Part shown: positions 1 to 13,368 of the stretch, in pieces | How positions within the stretch are numbered: position 1 is the stretch's first letter | Layout of the letters: each line of letters begins with the position of its first letter | Source of the DNA: Rapana venosa | Taxonomy: Eukaryota > Mollusca > Gastropoda > Neogastropoda > Muricidae | DNA length: 64,000 bases | Assembly: GCA_028751875.1 (NCBI GenBank) | Contig: CM054134.1 | Location: 47,625,345 to 47,689,344 of the forward strand | Reading direction: 5' to 3' | Position numbers and translations under genes: made by a program | Notes under the pieces: model-generated | The model's input: the letters and a program-made list of their open reading frames with translations, nothing else | Database searches by the model: none | Told to the model about the DNA's origin: nothing

Positions 1-524
1 GCTCATGAATTCGCTCAGCAGACGCTTCATCCACATGACCTCACCTCACACACTTGTGGAGCCTTGGGGTATGGTATGCCAGCTTTGTACAAGTTTGCAT
101 AAACCTATGGAACCCTGAGCTGGATTGCAGGATAGATATAGATACAGATATGTAAGGTCTTCTCCATGCAAATACACCCTGCAGGGGGGGGGGGGGGGGG
201 TTAAGGCGTGTGTCCACAGAGACTGGTTACATGCCCTGCAAAATTACATTTGTAAAGTCTGACTGTGTCCCCTTGGGATAAACTTGCTTTTGAAGTGCTG
301 GTGAGGTGTCTGCACGTTTCCTCTTTTCTTAGGGCGTTTTGCCTATGGTTAGACTGCACCAGAAGCAGCTGCTCCTCAACACACTTCCCCATCCCTACTG
401 TATTTTGGCTATGACGCGCTTAGAATGTTTGCTCTACCTAAATTAACTGTAAGCTATTTTGTGCATGTAGGAATGGATGGCAATTTTTTTTATATTAAAT
501 GCATGCACACAGGTGTTGTGTTTA

Positions 525-665
525 GACCCCATCCCCGAAGTTGAAATGCAGCTACCTATATGGTTGGGGGGGGGGGGGGGGGGAGGGAGCCGTGTCACAT
601 ATGCAACAATCTGACCACTGGTGAACCTTTGAGCTCAAGCCAAGGAACTAAATAGAAAAAAATGT
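525..665 (+). repeat. SINE-F 3' fragment
   Basis: It matches related stretches near 28803, 35015, 36050 and 42170 and, inverted, 37850. Shared landmarks are a GAAGTxGxAATG.GGCTACCTxxATGG start, a GTCACATATGCAA centre, and a GAGCTCxAGCCAAGGAAC end followed by an A-rich tail. Here a poly-G run (567-582) interrupts it. No tRNA-like head is visible, so it is a truncated copy. Confidence 0.6.
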
Positions 666-903
666 GATACCGTGTGTTTGAAGAAATAAAATAAGCCAGG
701 TGCGTGTGTATTTGAACGTAGGTTGAGAGGCGGGTAGGGGGTATGTGGTCTTATCCCTTCCTGTTCCTCCTCCCTTTCTTTAAGCCCTTCTACTTTTCAA
801 AGAAGGGTACCAGATCAGATAAGGGTTTTATAGGTGCACATGGTTAGATTGCTTGTCGTATATGGTTTTCTTTGTGAATAAGATGTAATCATACTACATT
901 GTG

Positions 904-907
<4 letters not shown>

Positions 908-984
<77 letters not shown>
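908..984. repeat. (AT)n microsatellite
   Basis: About 77 bp of uninterrupted TA dinucleotides. Confidence 0.97.
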
Positions 985-1374
985 CTGTCTATGTACATGA
1001 ACACTTGTAAATAAAGCTTTTTGTACATACTGTACATACACTATCTGACCATTTGGCTGTTCTTTGGTTTTAAAAAAAAAATTGTTTTTGTAATTTTTGT
1101 AACTTTTACTGTGCAATTTCTTTTGTATATATAGTATATTTTATATCAGAAATAAATCATACTTATGTTGAATTGTGTTCTTTAGATGTGATGTATACTT
1201 GGTTATTTGTGAAATGAATATTGCACCATTAAGTTGTTTTTAAAATAAAATAAACAGTTAACTGTGTTCATTTTCAATGACCAAACCAGAAACATTGATA
1301 AACACGTGACTAGAGATTGCTTTCACTTTTCTTATGTGACAAAATGATCTAGTTATTTATTGTTTGGTCCGAAC

Positions 1375-1690
1375 AATGTGTGTGTTTTGTGATGTTAGTG
1401 TGTACAGTTTTGTGATGTTAGCGTGTACAGTTGTGTGATGTTAGCGTGTACAGTTTTGTGATGTTAGCGTGTACAGTTTTGTGATGTTAGTGAGCACAGT
1501 TGTGTGATGTTAGCGTGTACAGTTTTGTGATATTAGCAAGTTTTGTGATGTTGGCGAGTACAGTTTTGTGATGTTAGCGTGTACAGTTTTGTGATGTTAG
1601 CGTGTTTTGTGATGTTAGCGAGTACAGGTTTGTGATGTTAGCGTGTTTTGTGATGTCAGCGAGTACAGTTTTGTGATGTTAGCGTGTATA
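1375..1690. repeat. 24-bp minisatellite (TGTGATGTTAGCGTGTACAG type)
   Basis: About thirteen tandem units built on TGTGATGTTAGCG followed by TGTACAGTTT, with some shorter units lacking the TACAG part. Units vary by single bases (AGCGTG, AGTGAG, GGCGAG), indicating an old array. Confidence 0.9.
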
Positions 1691-2154
1691 GTGTGTTTTA
1701 CATGTTTGACCACAAAGACATGCTTCTTTAAGCTGTTGTCAAAGAAGTATACAGCTTGATACTGTACAAAAGCCTGAACCACTTACTGTCTTCATATTGT
1801 CAGAATAGCAAGCAGTGTGTATGAAAATCACCCACCCACCCAACCTTCCCCAGATGACTATTTTGTGGTTTTGTACTTACATTCATACACTTGCATAACC
1901 GCTGTGCAGAAAACGATAATAAGCCTTTTCGAAAAGTTCGCTATTTATGAGAGAGTGAGATTTACAGATCATGAATTTTGTGGCTTTTTATATTAAGTCT
2001 GATGTCTGTTTTATGTTAGGTTCTGTTTCGATTGTTGTGCTGCCAAAGTTAAGATGAACTGAAGAGTATATAGATTATTTTTGTGAAGACCTTGTTCCCG
2101 TTTAAGAAGGCTATATTTGTAGTTATTACTTTCCAAGTGAAAAGGTCTGCTTCT

Positions 2155-2160
2155 AATAAA
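2155..2160 (+). promoter_or_regulatory. Candidate distal polyadenylation signal
   Basis: AATAAA followed within about 15-20 bp by CA and then GT-rich sequence (TGTGTGTTGTTGTTGTTG), the classical cleavage-site layout. It is the right-most plus-strand signal of the AT-rich block, so it is the best candidate 3' end for the gene to the left. Confidence 0.4.
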
Positions 2161-2221
2161 CATTTTCCCACAATATATATGTGTGTTGTTGTTGTTGTCG
2201 TCTTCAATTTAACGTCTCAGT

Positions 2222-2223
2222 GA

Positions 2224-2308
<85 letters not shown>
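2222..2308. repeat. (TG)n microsatellite
   Basis: TG dinucleotides with a few TA interruptions. The preceding TCTTCAATTTAACGTCTCAGTGATG is the reverse complement of a short LINE-tail motif also seen near 8330, 8925 and 12065, so this may be the end of a LINE relic in minus orientation. Confidence 0.9.
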
Positions 2309-4084
2309 ACACTGAAGCAGTTTAGCTGACCATGCTAACATTAAGCCGACACATTCTGTTTATCTGCCACCTTCAAAACAACAATACTGTCTTACATGTT
2401 TCACTCTATCTCTGATCTCATCTCAAACCAATGGCAGGCACAATTTTTTTCATGACAATTGCCTACAAACCTAAGGGGGTTTCGTGTGAAAATGGTGGAT
2501 TAAAAAAAAAAAGCTATAAACAAAAAATTTTATTTTCTTTCCAGCATCATTTTTCTTCTTGCAGATCTACTTCTTTCCTTCAAAGATTTAGATGCTTGTG
2601 ATTTCACAATCATGTTTAGTCGTTTCAATAGATCTCTGTAGGATTTTAATGTAGACGTCTGACAATGAGGATATTTCTTTGTATATGTGTGTATGCAAGT
2701 CCATGCACATATGGAAACATTTAAGTTTGGGTGTGGGTGTGTGAGTGGGTGTGTCAGGGGAGGGAGGGCATGGGTGAGTGTGTATGTTTGTGTGTGTGTG
2801 CAAGTGTGTGTGTGTTTGAGTGTGTGTTTGAGTGTGTGTGTGTGTGCGTGCATGTGTGATACTGTCAAATGGCCTGTTCTAAGAGCTGTAACAGCTAAAG
2901 AATGACCTTCCTGCTACATCCACGATTGATACAGCATGCCATCACTCGAAGCTATGAATAGTCTCACTCCTTCACAGTCACAACTCTCCCACAACCAACA
3001 TCCACAAAATGAATTGATCAGTTTAATCATTTCTCTGACAGCCAAATGAAGGAGCAACTTCACGAATGCACATCTTCACATACACATCACACACAGTCCA
3101 GACTTCACCATAAAAATTAAAAAAATACATGATGAGTATGACGGCCAAGCAGCCAAAAAACTGGACTTCAAATGCTTAATGTTCGTGGCAGCTGAGTGGA
3201 ATATTCTGCTGGATTTTTGTTTTCAATTCCCGCATGGCAACTTTTTTTGCTGAAATGATGGTACCGTAATCTCCTTGCATGTGTATTCATGTATATCAAA
3301 TGCACAGTAATGTTTAAAATCCTGTAACTGATTTATACATGTTGCAGATCAAATTCACACTTGCTTTGAAGATATTGCAGCTAGTATCAGCATTTAAATG
3401 GATACAAAAACACAAACATTCCCAAAACTACAAACTCAAAATGAGCAATGGGGGACACAAACTGTAGTACATGAAAAATGCTAGTCATTTTCAGAAAAAA
3501 AGAAAAATCGAACACTGCAGCTCATGACTTAGGTTTTTCTAAGGTGCCACAGAAAATGGACTACTTTACATGTAACATACACTCCAGCACCACATCAGCC
3601 ACTTGGCAGATGCCTGATCAGTTGCATAAGCCATTGCAGTGGTGAAGTCTTGGGTGCACACTAGATATTGTGAATACATACCACCACCCATAACTGGTTT
3701 TCTCTTCCATGTGTGTGCACATGATCTTCAGCATGCAGTCACACACAAACTCTGTTTGTGGTCGGGCCTCATCCTATAGAAAATGACTTGGAAAATATTC
3801 CCCACACCAAAGAATACAGTCACAATTTAGGCTCAAAGGAGCACCCTTCAGATACCAACTCCGACACTGTTCACTGGGCTGTCTACTGCGTATGAACACA
3901 GAAAGACGGAGAACAGCCTGCTACCCAATGATCAACAACCGTACACATTAAAGCCCTACTTAACTCCTCTGTGCTTTTGATTTCTCTCTGCAAGAAAATA
4001 AAGGGTGGGCAATGTCCTCATAATTTCATGTAGCTTAATACTAAATCAAGGTCATGTTGGGGGTTCATTGAATTGAAATTTACT
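2309..4084. other. No gene recognised; GT-rich stretch at 2685-2855
   Basis: I see no exon, RNA gene or clear transposon here. An imperfect GT-rich tract at 2685-2855 generates long reading frames of low complexity that are not credible genes. A minus-strand AATAAA (TTTATT at 2529-2534) is a possible but very distant polyadenylation signal for UBFD1. Confidence 0.5.
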
Positions 4085-4386
4085 AGTACCTTCAGTATCA
4101 GATATAATAGACCTTCAATATCAGATAAAATGGACCTTAAGTATTAGATATAAGGGACCTTCAGTATCTAAGATAATGGACCTTCAGTATCTGATATAAT
4201 GGACCTTCAGTGTCAGATATAATGGACCTTCAGTATCAGACTTCTTAATTATTTGCTAATATATGAGTTACTTCAATGCACTCTACTAGGAATTGCATCC
4301 TGATGCAAGTTTGGAAGATTTGTATCTGATATCAAAGATCCATTGTACCCGATACCAAAGGTCCATTATATCTTATACTGAAGTCT
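4085..4386. repeat. Short tandem repeats with an inverted copy (hairpin-forming)
   Basis: Units of about 23 bp built on GGACCTTCAGTATCAGATATAAT repeat at 4105-4240. After a spacer, 4325-4386 carries the reverse complement of about two units (for example CCATTATATCTTATACTGAAG). The block could therefore fold back on itself, and may be a small MITE-like element with subterminal repeats. Confidence 0.6.
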
Positions 4387-4446
4387 CCACATAGTTGTAT
4401 GTACTACTATACTATATGGCTGGCCAGGCTGGTTACCATGTGCAGC

Positions 4447-5287
4447 AAATACAAACAAAAGACACTACTTCGATACAAACAAAAGACACTACTTCAAACA
4501 AAAGACACTACTTCGATACAAACAAAAGACACTACTTCGATACAAACAAAAGACACTACCTCCAATACAAACAAAAGACACTCCTTCAATACAAACAAAA
4601 GATACTACTTCAAACAAAAGACACTACTTCGATACAAAAGACACTACTTCAAACAAAAGACACTACTTCGATACAAACAAAAGACACTACTTCAATACAA
4701 ACAAAAGACACTACTTCAAACAAAAGACACTACTTCAAACAAAAGACACTACTTCAATACAAACAAAAGACACTACTTCAATACAAACAAAAGATACTAC
4801 TTCAAACAAAAGGCACTACTTCGATACAAACAAAAGACACTACCTTCAATACAAACAAAGGACACTACTTCAAACAAAAGACATACTTCAATACAAACAA
4901 AAGACACTACTTCAAACAAAAGACACTACTTCAATACAAACAAAAGACACTACCTTCAATACAAACAAAAGACACTACCTTCAATACAAACAAAAGACAC
5001 GACTTCAATACAAACAAAAACCACAACTTCAATACAAACAAAAGACACTACCTTCAATACAAACAAAAGACACGACTTCAATGCAAACAAATGACACTAC
5101 CTTCAATACAAACAAAAGACACTACCTTCAATACAAACAAAAAACACTACTTCAATACAAACAAAAGATACTACTTCAATACAAACAAAAGACACAACTT
5201 CAATACAAACAAAAGACACTACCCTCAATACAAACAAAGGACACTACCTTCAATACAAACAAAAGATACTACTTCAATACAAAGATA
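4447..5287. repeat. 24-bp minisatellite (ACAAACAAAAGACACTACTT type)
   Basis: About 840 bp of tandem units CAATACAAACAAAAGACACTACTT, with frequent shorter variants lacking the AATACAAA part. The period is a multiple of three, so the reading frames across it stay open and encode repeats of the KDTTSIQT type; this is an artefact of the period, not a gene. Confidence 0.95.
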
Positions 5288-5289
5288 TA

Positions 5290-6602
5290 GGCCAACAACT
5301 GTTGACATCTGAAGCCCAATTTTTCAGTTCATCTGCAAGCCAAGGAAAACTCTTTTTAGAGGGGAGGAAGGTGTGTGTGTTGATAGGGAGGGGGGGGGGA
5401 AGGAGGGGTTGTTTACACTGTGATTCACTTTGCATGCCTTACATTCTTTCTGACTTTAAAAAAAATAAAAAAAGCACAACAACAACAACAAAACCAGAAA
5501 CACAGATGGAGCAGGCACTTATAATGAATATGAGACTACACATCAGAAAACAAACAATCCTAAGAAAAAAAGTCTTTTTGTGTGTGGGGGGGGGGGGGTG
5601 GGGGGATTTTTTCAGAAAAAAATTTAACTTGCTGATATCTGCAATCAGTGATATTAAAGTTTGTTCCTGCATTTTGGAAGATGTGATTGACCGACCCAAC
5701 TTTTGATTCTTTGATTGATAGTGACTGAACATCCTTCCCTCCCTTCAGACATTCAAATGACACGAGCGTACGTTACGCTTACATCATGGATCTGGTTAAA
5801 ACGCCACAATGCCTCGCAAGAGCAAATAAATCCACACAACAATGCTAAAACACTCATTCATCGGAACACTCTAACACTGCCAGCTGCATGCATAACAGTG
5901 ACTGGAGCAAGCTGTTTCAGATGCCAAGTTGCCAAAGGCGTGGTGGAGTCACGAAGGAATGTTTTTTTGGAGATTGTCCAGCGGCAGCACTGAAGCGAAT
6001 GAAAGCTAGAAGCCACACCAACGTGGAGGGAAAAGAAACTAAAGCACCTAAGCATGTTGCAACATTGACCGGTCCCCATCACAGTCAAAGATCAAGAATT
6101 GCTGCAACCCTACCCCTCCCCAGTCAACTTTTGTGTGCTTCAAGGCAACCCATTCCTACAGCAAAAAAAAAACAAAAAAGGCCACCCCACTGATTTTAAC
6201 ACACCATCAAACAGACCATGTATCTGATCTTATTTGCTCCTCTGACTTGAAAATAAAACCAAAGCTCAAGAATAAAAAAAAGCTTTCTTCTCCACAAAGC
6301 ACGCTTTTAAAAAAAAAAATGGATGTAGCACACATTTAACCAACTGCCTGTCAAGATAGCAGCTTTCTGAAATCATACAAGTTCACTTTTTTCTTCTTCT
6401 TTTCCTTCTTCTTCTTCTTCCTAAAGGAAACACACTTTGCACAAAATGTCAGGACCTGTCTAGCCAAAAAAGAAACCCAACCAAAAAAAAAAAATATCAA
6501 ACTGATCTATTTGTTTTACATTGATGATTCTCATATCACATCAGTGTCACACGGTAAAGACTCCGTGGCAGGTAAATGAGCTGAGCGAGGATGGTGAAGC
6601 CT
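5290..6602 (-). other. Region downstream of UBFD1, probably 3' UTR or flank
   Basis: It lies directly 3' of the UBFD1 stop codon. I see no exon. It includes a poly-G run (5585-5598), a TTC-rich tract near 6395-6420 and short A-runs. No convincing close polyadenylation signal was found on the minus strand. Confidence 0.4.
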
Positions 6603-6713
6603 TCAGAAGAATTGCCACTTGCCCAGGATAGCATCCTTGATGGCTTCCACATACTGTGCTGGTACCCAGTAGATCCAGTATCGGGAGGCTTCTGTTGGTC
6701 CTAGCTGCAGACC
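6603..6713 (-). CDS. UBFD1: UBFD1 coding exon 8 with stop
   Basis: 111 nt, acceptor TTTGTGCAG. It encodes 36 residues ([18 protein letters not shown] ... LGKWQFF) and a TGA at 6603-6605. The WQFF ending matches the WQYF ending of vertebrate UBFD1, so the C-terminus is intact. Confidence 0.96.
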   Translation of the reverse strand, partial: GLQLGPTEASRYWIYWVPAQYVEAIKDAILGKWQFF

Positions 6714-9367
6714 CTGCACAAACACAAGCAGTTGTCCCAAAGGGAACCCAAACCTCTATCATGTTAACAATCTCAACAACAACAACAAAACAAATCCTCA
6801 CTTTTGATACCTTTTCCAGTTACCAGCTACCAATTTTTAAGCCATATCAACCCTCTCCCAAAACACAGGCCAAAAACAACCTAAAAATAAAGACTTGTCT
6901 CAAATTTTTCATCAGTTTACATTTTAGTAATAAAACTGTTTGTGGTCTTGACAAACGACTGCTTCTGCATTTTTATAGACGTAGCACATGCATGAAATTC
7001 CATGGTTTCCATTGAGACAAATTCTGTAGAAATATGTGTTTAAATTGTACTTTAAATCAGAGCAGAGTTCTCTGCATGAATTCCAGGCAGCTCTTTCTTC
7101 CCCAGGAGAGCATGTCAACACAAGAGCAGCGCCACCCTTTATATTATTTTCCTGTCTGCATGTGTACTTGTTTCCCTATCTGAGAGGCTTTTTCTACAGA
7201 ATTTTGCCAAAGTCAACTCTCTTGTTGCCATAGGATCTTTTACATGTGCTAAATGCTTCTTGCACATGGGACCTTAATTTATTGTCCCATCCAAAGGACT
7301 AGCACTACTCACAGTCTAGCGGATAAAGTTTCAGGCACAAATGGGGTTCAAACCTGGACTTTTCACTTTTTAAGCAGGTGCATTGCCTCTTGACCACCGA
7401 TCCACCCTATCTAGCCTTACACCTCTGGTCATACATGGTTAAACATGCAAAACTGACTGAAACTAGTGACAAGCTTATTTCTTCACACTGACAATGTCAG
7501 CTAACAAAAAGTGAAAACCTTCCTTACAGCTAACCTGCCCATCAAAATAATGTGCTAGTGGGGAAAAAAAAGCAGTATATTTGTTGCCACCACACTTTGC
7601 CAAAGAGGACTTTTATTTTAGATTTATGATCTATCTTTCAATTCATATCTCTGGAGACAAAATAATCAACAAAACAAGCAAATATATATTATATTATATG
7701 ATATAACGCAACAACAACCTGAGGCTGGATCAAAATCACTCCTTGGATTACTGGTTTTGGTACTGTCATTAAATGGATCACAGTGTGAGAGTAACAGAAA
7801 AATTTATTTGTCTCTGTTCTTCTTCTTCATTAAAAAAATTTTTTTTATTGAAATGATATGCCTTATATAGCCTTGTCTGCTTTGTTCATATGGTACAGCT
7901 CAACACACTGTACGTGCACAAAAATATAACACTAATGAATAACAAACCAAATACAAACATTTGAGAAAAAAGCTTTCAATAATTCAAAATACACAACTAA
8001 TGCATGCATGTATGCATTCACGCACACGCGCACACACACACACAAACACACACACACGCACACACATGTGTGCACGCACGACTAATGGCAGTAATGCATA
8101 CACACACACGACTAATGAATACACACACATACACACACAACTAATGCTTGCACACACACACACACACACACACATACTTGCTCTCTCTCACTCTCTCTCT
8201 CTCTCTCTCTCTCTGTGACTCATTTTCTCTGCACACACTCCAACTTACACATGCTCATTTGTACACATTCTTCCCTCCCTCTTTTCCTTTTCTCCTCATA
8301 ATTCTTTTCCCTATCGTCTAATATCACTTTAAGTGCAAGGAGGTTAAAGTAAAAACAACAACACATACACGCACACATACACACACACACACTTCTCGCT
8401 TGGGGTTACAAATATCACGCCAAAGGCCAGTCATAAGTCTTATTAATTGACTGAAGTTAAATGTTTTCCATACAAAATTTTCTAGAAGTCTGCATTGTAT
8501 GTGTGGTGGGGCAATCTCAAACTTTCATATTCTTTTCGAATGTCAGATGTTAAAAAAGCACCTTCCCACCATTGGTGAGAGATCTTTGCATTAGGTTTTG
8601 AATAACTGTACATTGCTCTGTGAAATTGCTTTGCTGTTGAAAGATAGTTGTGTTAGTAATTTGCTATAGCCCAAGTAAATATGTCATTTATTGATTTGAA
8701 GCAGAGGCATTCTACCCATCACGGTATAGTTTTTGAAATTGTTACCTTTTTTCCCAGTGTTCTTTTGGTGTGGAATACATGACATGTATTTTTTTTATCT
8801 GTTGTAGTTTAATTAGTTATACAGTTATTCACAAGGTAAATTCATTTCTTTCATTGTATTATGGTTACAGTAGTTAGACAGTTCCTTAACCTTTTTTCTG
8901 AATTGTTTGCCTTTTTGTGTCTAATATCACTAAATGTAAACAGACGTTAAATTGAAGAACAACACATATACACACACACAGTACACACACACACACACTC
9001 ACACACTCACACACACACACACACAAACACACTGGATGTAAAAAAACACTTGAATGGTTATTCCATTATCCTTGAAATAAACGAATAAGAATAAAAGAAT
9101 AACACCACACACACATTCAAAAACAAAAACAAAACCACACAAACACACACACACACAAAAACACACACACACACACAGGACAGCACAAAACTTACCATTA
9201 GATGATATTCTTCATGACCATCGATGGGCTCACTGACCACTAACTTTATGGAATTCATCGGGATCTTATCTGTTCTTTCTGTAATCAACACATTTTCAGT
9301 TTGCAGGTCACCTTTACCTTGCTGCTGCTGCTGTTGTTGTTGTTATTGTGGTTTTTATTACAGTAGC

Positions 9368-9411
<44 letters not shown>

Positions 9412-9669
9412 TGGTAGTAGTAGTAGTAGTAGTAGTAGCAGCAGCAGCAGAAGCAGCAGCAGAAACAGCAGCAGCAAGAGCAGCAGCAGGAGTAGTAGTA
9501 AAAGTAGTAGCAGCAGCAGTAGTTGTAGTTGTAGTCACAGTTGTAGTAGCAGTAGTAGTAGTTGTAGTAGTAGTAGTAGTAGGAGGAGGAGGAGCAGCAG
9601 CAGCAGCAACAGTGGTAGTAGTAGCAGCAGCAGCAACAGCACTAGGAGGAGGAGGAGGAGGAGGAAGAG

Positions 9670-9701
<32 letters not shown>

Positions 9702-11991
9702 CTAGTATTAGTAGTAGTAGCAGCAGCAGCAGCAGCACTAGTATTAGTAGCAGCAGCAGCAGCAGCAGCACTAGTATTAGTAGCAGCAGCAGCAGCAGCA
9801 GCAGTAGCAGCACTAGTATTAGTAGCAGCAGCAGCAGCAGCAGCACTAGTAAGAGGAGGAGGAGCAGTTAGTAGTAGTAGTAGTAGTAGTAGCAGTACAA
9901 GAAGAAAAAGAAGCTGCAGCTGCAATATTAATGATAATAATAATGATAACAATAATAATAATAACAGGGGTGATTCAACCAAAGGGAAAAAATACCCCTC
10001 TAATACATGAACTTTTCACCATAGCCAGCACCTAAATTCTAGTCTTTGCCAAATATTCATAATTATAGCAAACAAAAGATGTCTTAGGCAATAAGTAAAC
10101 ACCCAAAGTACCCACTACATGAATAGCAGAAGGAAAGCAACCAACCTTTCTAGAGTCAAAATGAAGAATATTACAGTGGATGTCCTTTAACCCTCTTGCA
10201 TTCGGATTCTCTGAACACCAATTGCCCCTAGATTTTGCATTCTTTCATTACTTGGGGCCTAAAATCGGTAAGTGTAAACCGTAATTCATTTCAACGGTGC
10301 TTGAATGTTTACAAGAACGAAACTCAGCAGGTGGCTTTATAAGACAATGTACTATAACTTGTACTATGTTTTTTTGTGTCTGGGAGGGGACAGAAAACTA
10401 CTGTGTGTAAATCCTGGCTAATCCCAGGTTGAGATTAAGGTGGGGGGGGGGGAATAATTTAATCCCGGCTAATCCTGGGTCAGGACTAAGAGGGTTAAGG
10501 GAGAGGTGTGACCCCATTCCCTCCCCTCCTAAAAAGTGGGGGTCACGGGCCCGGCCCCCTGAAGTCAAAGCTTGATTTTTTTTTAAAAAGATCTAGGTAA
10601 ACACGTTGAGATCCATCAACAGCGCAGGACTGCTTCTGGCTGGTGGCCTCAAGGGAGGCCTAATAATGAGAGCTCTCTGTGGATTCTTGGTTAGAACTGT
10701 ACATGTCACAGACAAACCTGTGTTACACTGTGGCTGTGAGATAAGAGACAGAGATCAAAAGCATAAACAAAAAAGTCACCACCTTCACCTATCCCATAGT
10801 CCTGTAGACCGTGGGGGCATCACTGACAATTTTGCAACCAGCTTCCTCCACTAGTACTCGCACAGAATCATCTAACCAAAAAAAAAAAAAAAAGAAAAGA
10901 AACTGGGAGAAAGAAAATCATACATGAAACAGGAAAGGTTCGGTCTTTTTCTACGAGATGGGACTTACCTTTTGTTCCTATCCAGACTTGATCTGCCTCC
11001 AGTTTGAAAGTGAGGCGCACCTTGTTGCCCGACTTGTTGTACATGCCTGACAGAGGTGTGGGGGGTAGAGGTTCTCTGTGGTTTTTGATTCCAGGTAAGA
11101 TGTCATCCGGCTTTCCATATTTGTCCAGCACTTTTTTGTGAACCTGCCACACACGCAAACCACTGGCAGACATGATTTTCTAGTTAATATATTATACACA
11201 TCCACACACACTCAATCACAATACATACATACACACACACAGATGCACATGCACACACACACACACTCACACAAACACACGTGCACGCATGCGCACACAC
11301 ACACACACACACACAGGGGGACAGGATAGCCTAGTGGTTAGAACATTGCGCTCGCAATCCGACGACCCGGGTTCAATTCCCGTTCAAGGGGATATTTTCC
11401 CCTAGAGTTAACATCAGTGCAGACTCCACTCTCCCCCAAAAGTCCTTCGCATGAAAATATAAACCAAGGTCCCGTGTGCAAACGCACACAGAACATCTTG
11501 CGCACACGTTAAATCCTAATCTGCTTTTTGTAAGAGTAGGCCATTGTGTGCCGGTGGGAACAGATGACAGAATTTACAAAACTGCATACACACAGGGACT
11601 GTATATATATTAAGTACACTACACCACAATTAAGGTTGAGAACCTGTCAAAACTGTTAAATTATAAAGCTGACTCAAAACATCCCATACAAAAAAGTAAC
11701 ACCAGTCCAGTAGAACATCCTCCTTGACTTTCTTCACTGGCCCTATATGGCTGAAAAGAGTCTGTGATGACATCAATATCTGCTGCAGTGACTGAATAAA
11801 ACTGCTGAAAGGTATTTTCCTGAAAGGATTACTATCAAAGGGACATAACAGCTCCGTTACAACAGGTTTCGATTGGGTCCCTTCATTTCTTCTGCTCTGG
11901 AAAAGCCATACACAAAGTTTGTAAAACAAAACAAAAAGTTTTTGTAATTATGTGAAAGTCACCTTTCCAAGACAAGAAAACACAAACAAAC

Positions 11992-12057
<66 letters not shown>

Positions 12058-13324
12058 CTGTCAGTCTAATATCACAATTTGTGAAGAGACTTAAAATAAA
12101 ATTGAACACACACACACACACAGACCCTTCAAAATCAGAACAGTTTTACACACACAAACACAGACACCACACACACAGACACACACACAAACACACACAC
12201 ACACACACACCACACACACACACAAACTACACAGAACATTACCACCCTTCAAAAAATACTTTAAATCCATGGGAAGTTTTTAAAATAAAAAAAAAGAAAG
12301 GAAGGAAAGAGAAGGTTACCTTCTGTTGTGAAAGAGGCTCTTTAGATGCTGCAGCGGCTTTGGCTTCTTCCTTCAGCTCCTTCTCTGACGGAGCAGTGAC
12401 GGACAGGACGTCATTCAGGGTGGACCCCACCACCATGATCTTGGCTCCTTTGGTGACCTTCAGCTCGCGTAGCGTCTGATTGTCCTTGGCAAGACCTGAA
12501 AGCCCAGATTCATACTGACAATACTGACCTTAGGATGCTGTTGGCTTTTTTTTTTTATATCAATCTTGTCTGTATTTCATAAAGATCCTGACACAACAAC
12601 AAAAACACCACACACACACATACATACGCGTGCACACATATATACACACAAACACGCACACACATACTTAATACATACACGCACACACAACACACACCAT
12701 GGATGGCAAAAGAAATGAAATACAAAAGCAAAAACAACATAAAAACAAAAAAAAGATTTAATGATTTTTTTATCAGTTTGATTTTTTAACCAATCAATAC
12801 CCAAAAAAAGTTATATGTATACCAGAACAAAACAATCCAAAAAGTGTTGTATTTTAAAGCTCATTCTATCCACTTCCTTGAAAATGCTCAGATCAAAACA
12901 CACAAACACTGAAAGATCAAAGTTACTTTGAGCTTTCTTGTTTTCTCTATACATGGAGCTAAGAACTAAAGAAGAAAATGGACTGCTTGTATTAAAAGAC
13001 TAAGCAAGCAATGGTGCAGGGGTAGTGGGTAGTTTCACAATGACCAAAGGTTTTAATCGCAATAAAGTGAGATAGATATACTTGGAAAACTAAAGAGACC
13101 CACACCTGTCTGAATTCTTCCAAGCCAGTACACAAAATGGAAAGTCAAAAAACCACAGAAAAAGAAAACCTAAAAATGAACTTCCATGTAACAATTTTGT
13201 GCCAGTTATGAAATATATCTCTACCAATATTAACACACTGCCTTACCTCTGAACATGATTTTCTGCATCTGTGGAGGAACACCTGTCAAATATACACAAA
13301 CACACATTCAAGTGTGTGCACACG

Positions 13325-13368
<44 letters not shown>

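Larger units (their letters stand above)
1..2175 (+). other. Candidate 3' UTR of a plus-strand gene extending off the left edge
   Basis: No coding exon is recognisable here. The stretch is AT-rich and holds several AATAAA signals on the plus strand (1010-1015, near 1150 and 1250, and 2155-2160), plus several TGTACATA/TGTATATA words near 990-1040 and 1125, the type of site Pumilio-family proteins bind in 3' UTRs. Together these suggest the tail of a plus-strand transcript that converges on UBFD1. It also contains a poly-G run (184-200), a SINE-F fragment, an (AT)n tract and a 24-bp minisatellite. This is inference from composition; plain intergenic DNA is the alternative. Confidence 0.35.

Noticed and set aside
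4395..5312. 305-codon plus-strand reading frame
   Set aside because: Lies wholly in a 24-bp minisatellite; open frames follow from the period.
9224..10010. Poly-Ser, poly-Ala and poly-Leu reading frames of over 200 codons on both strands
   Set aside because: Products of the AGC/AGT trinucleotide tract; the real coding feature nearby is UBFD1 exon 7 on the minus strand.
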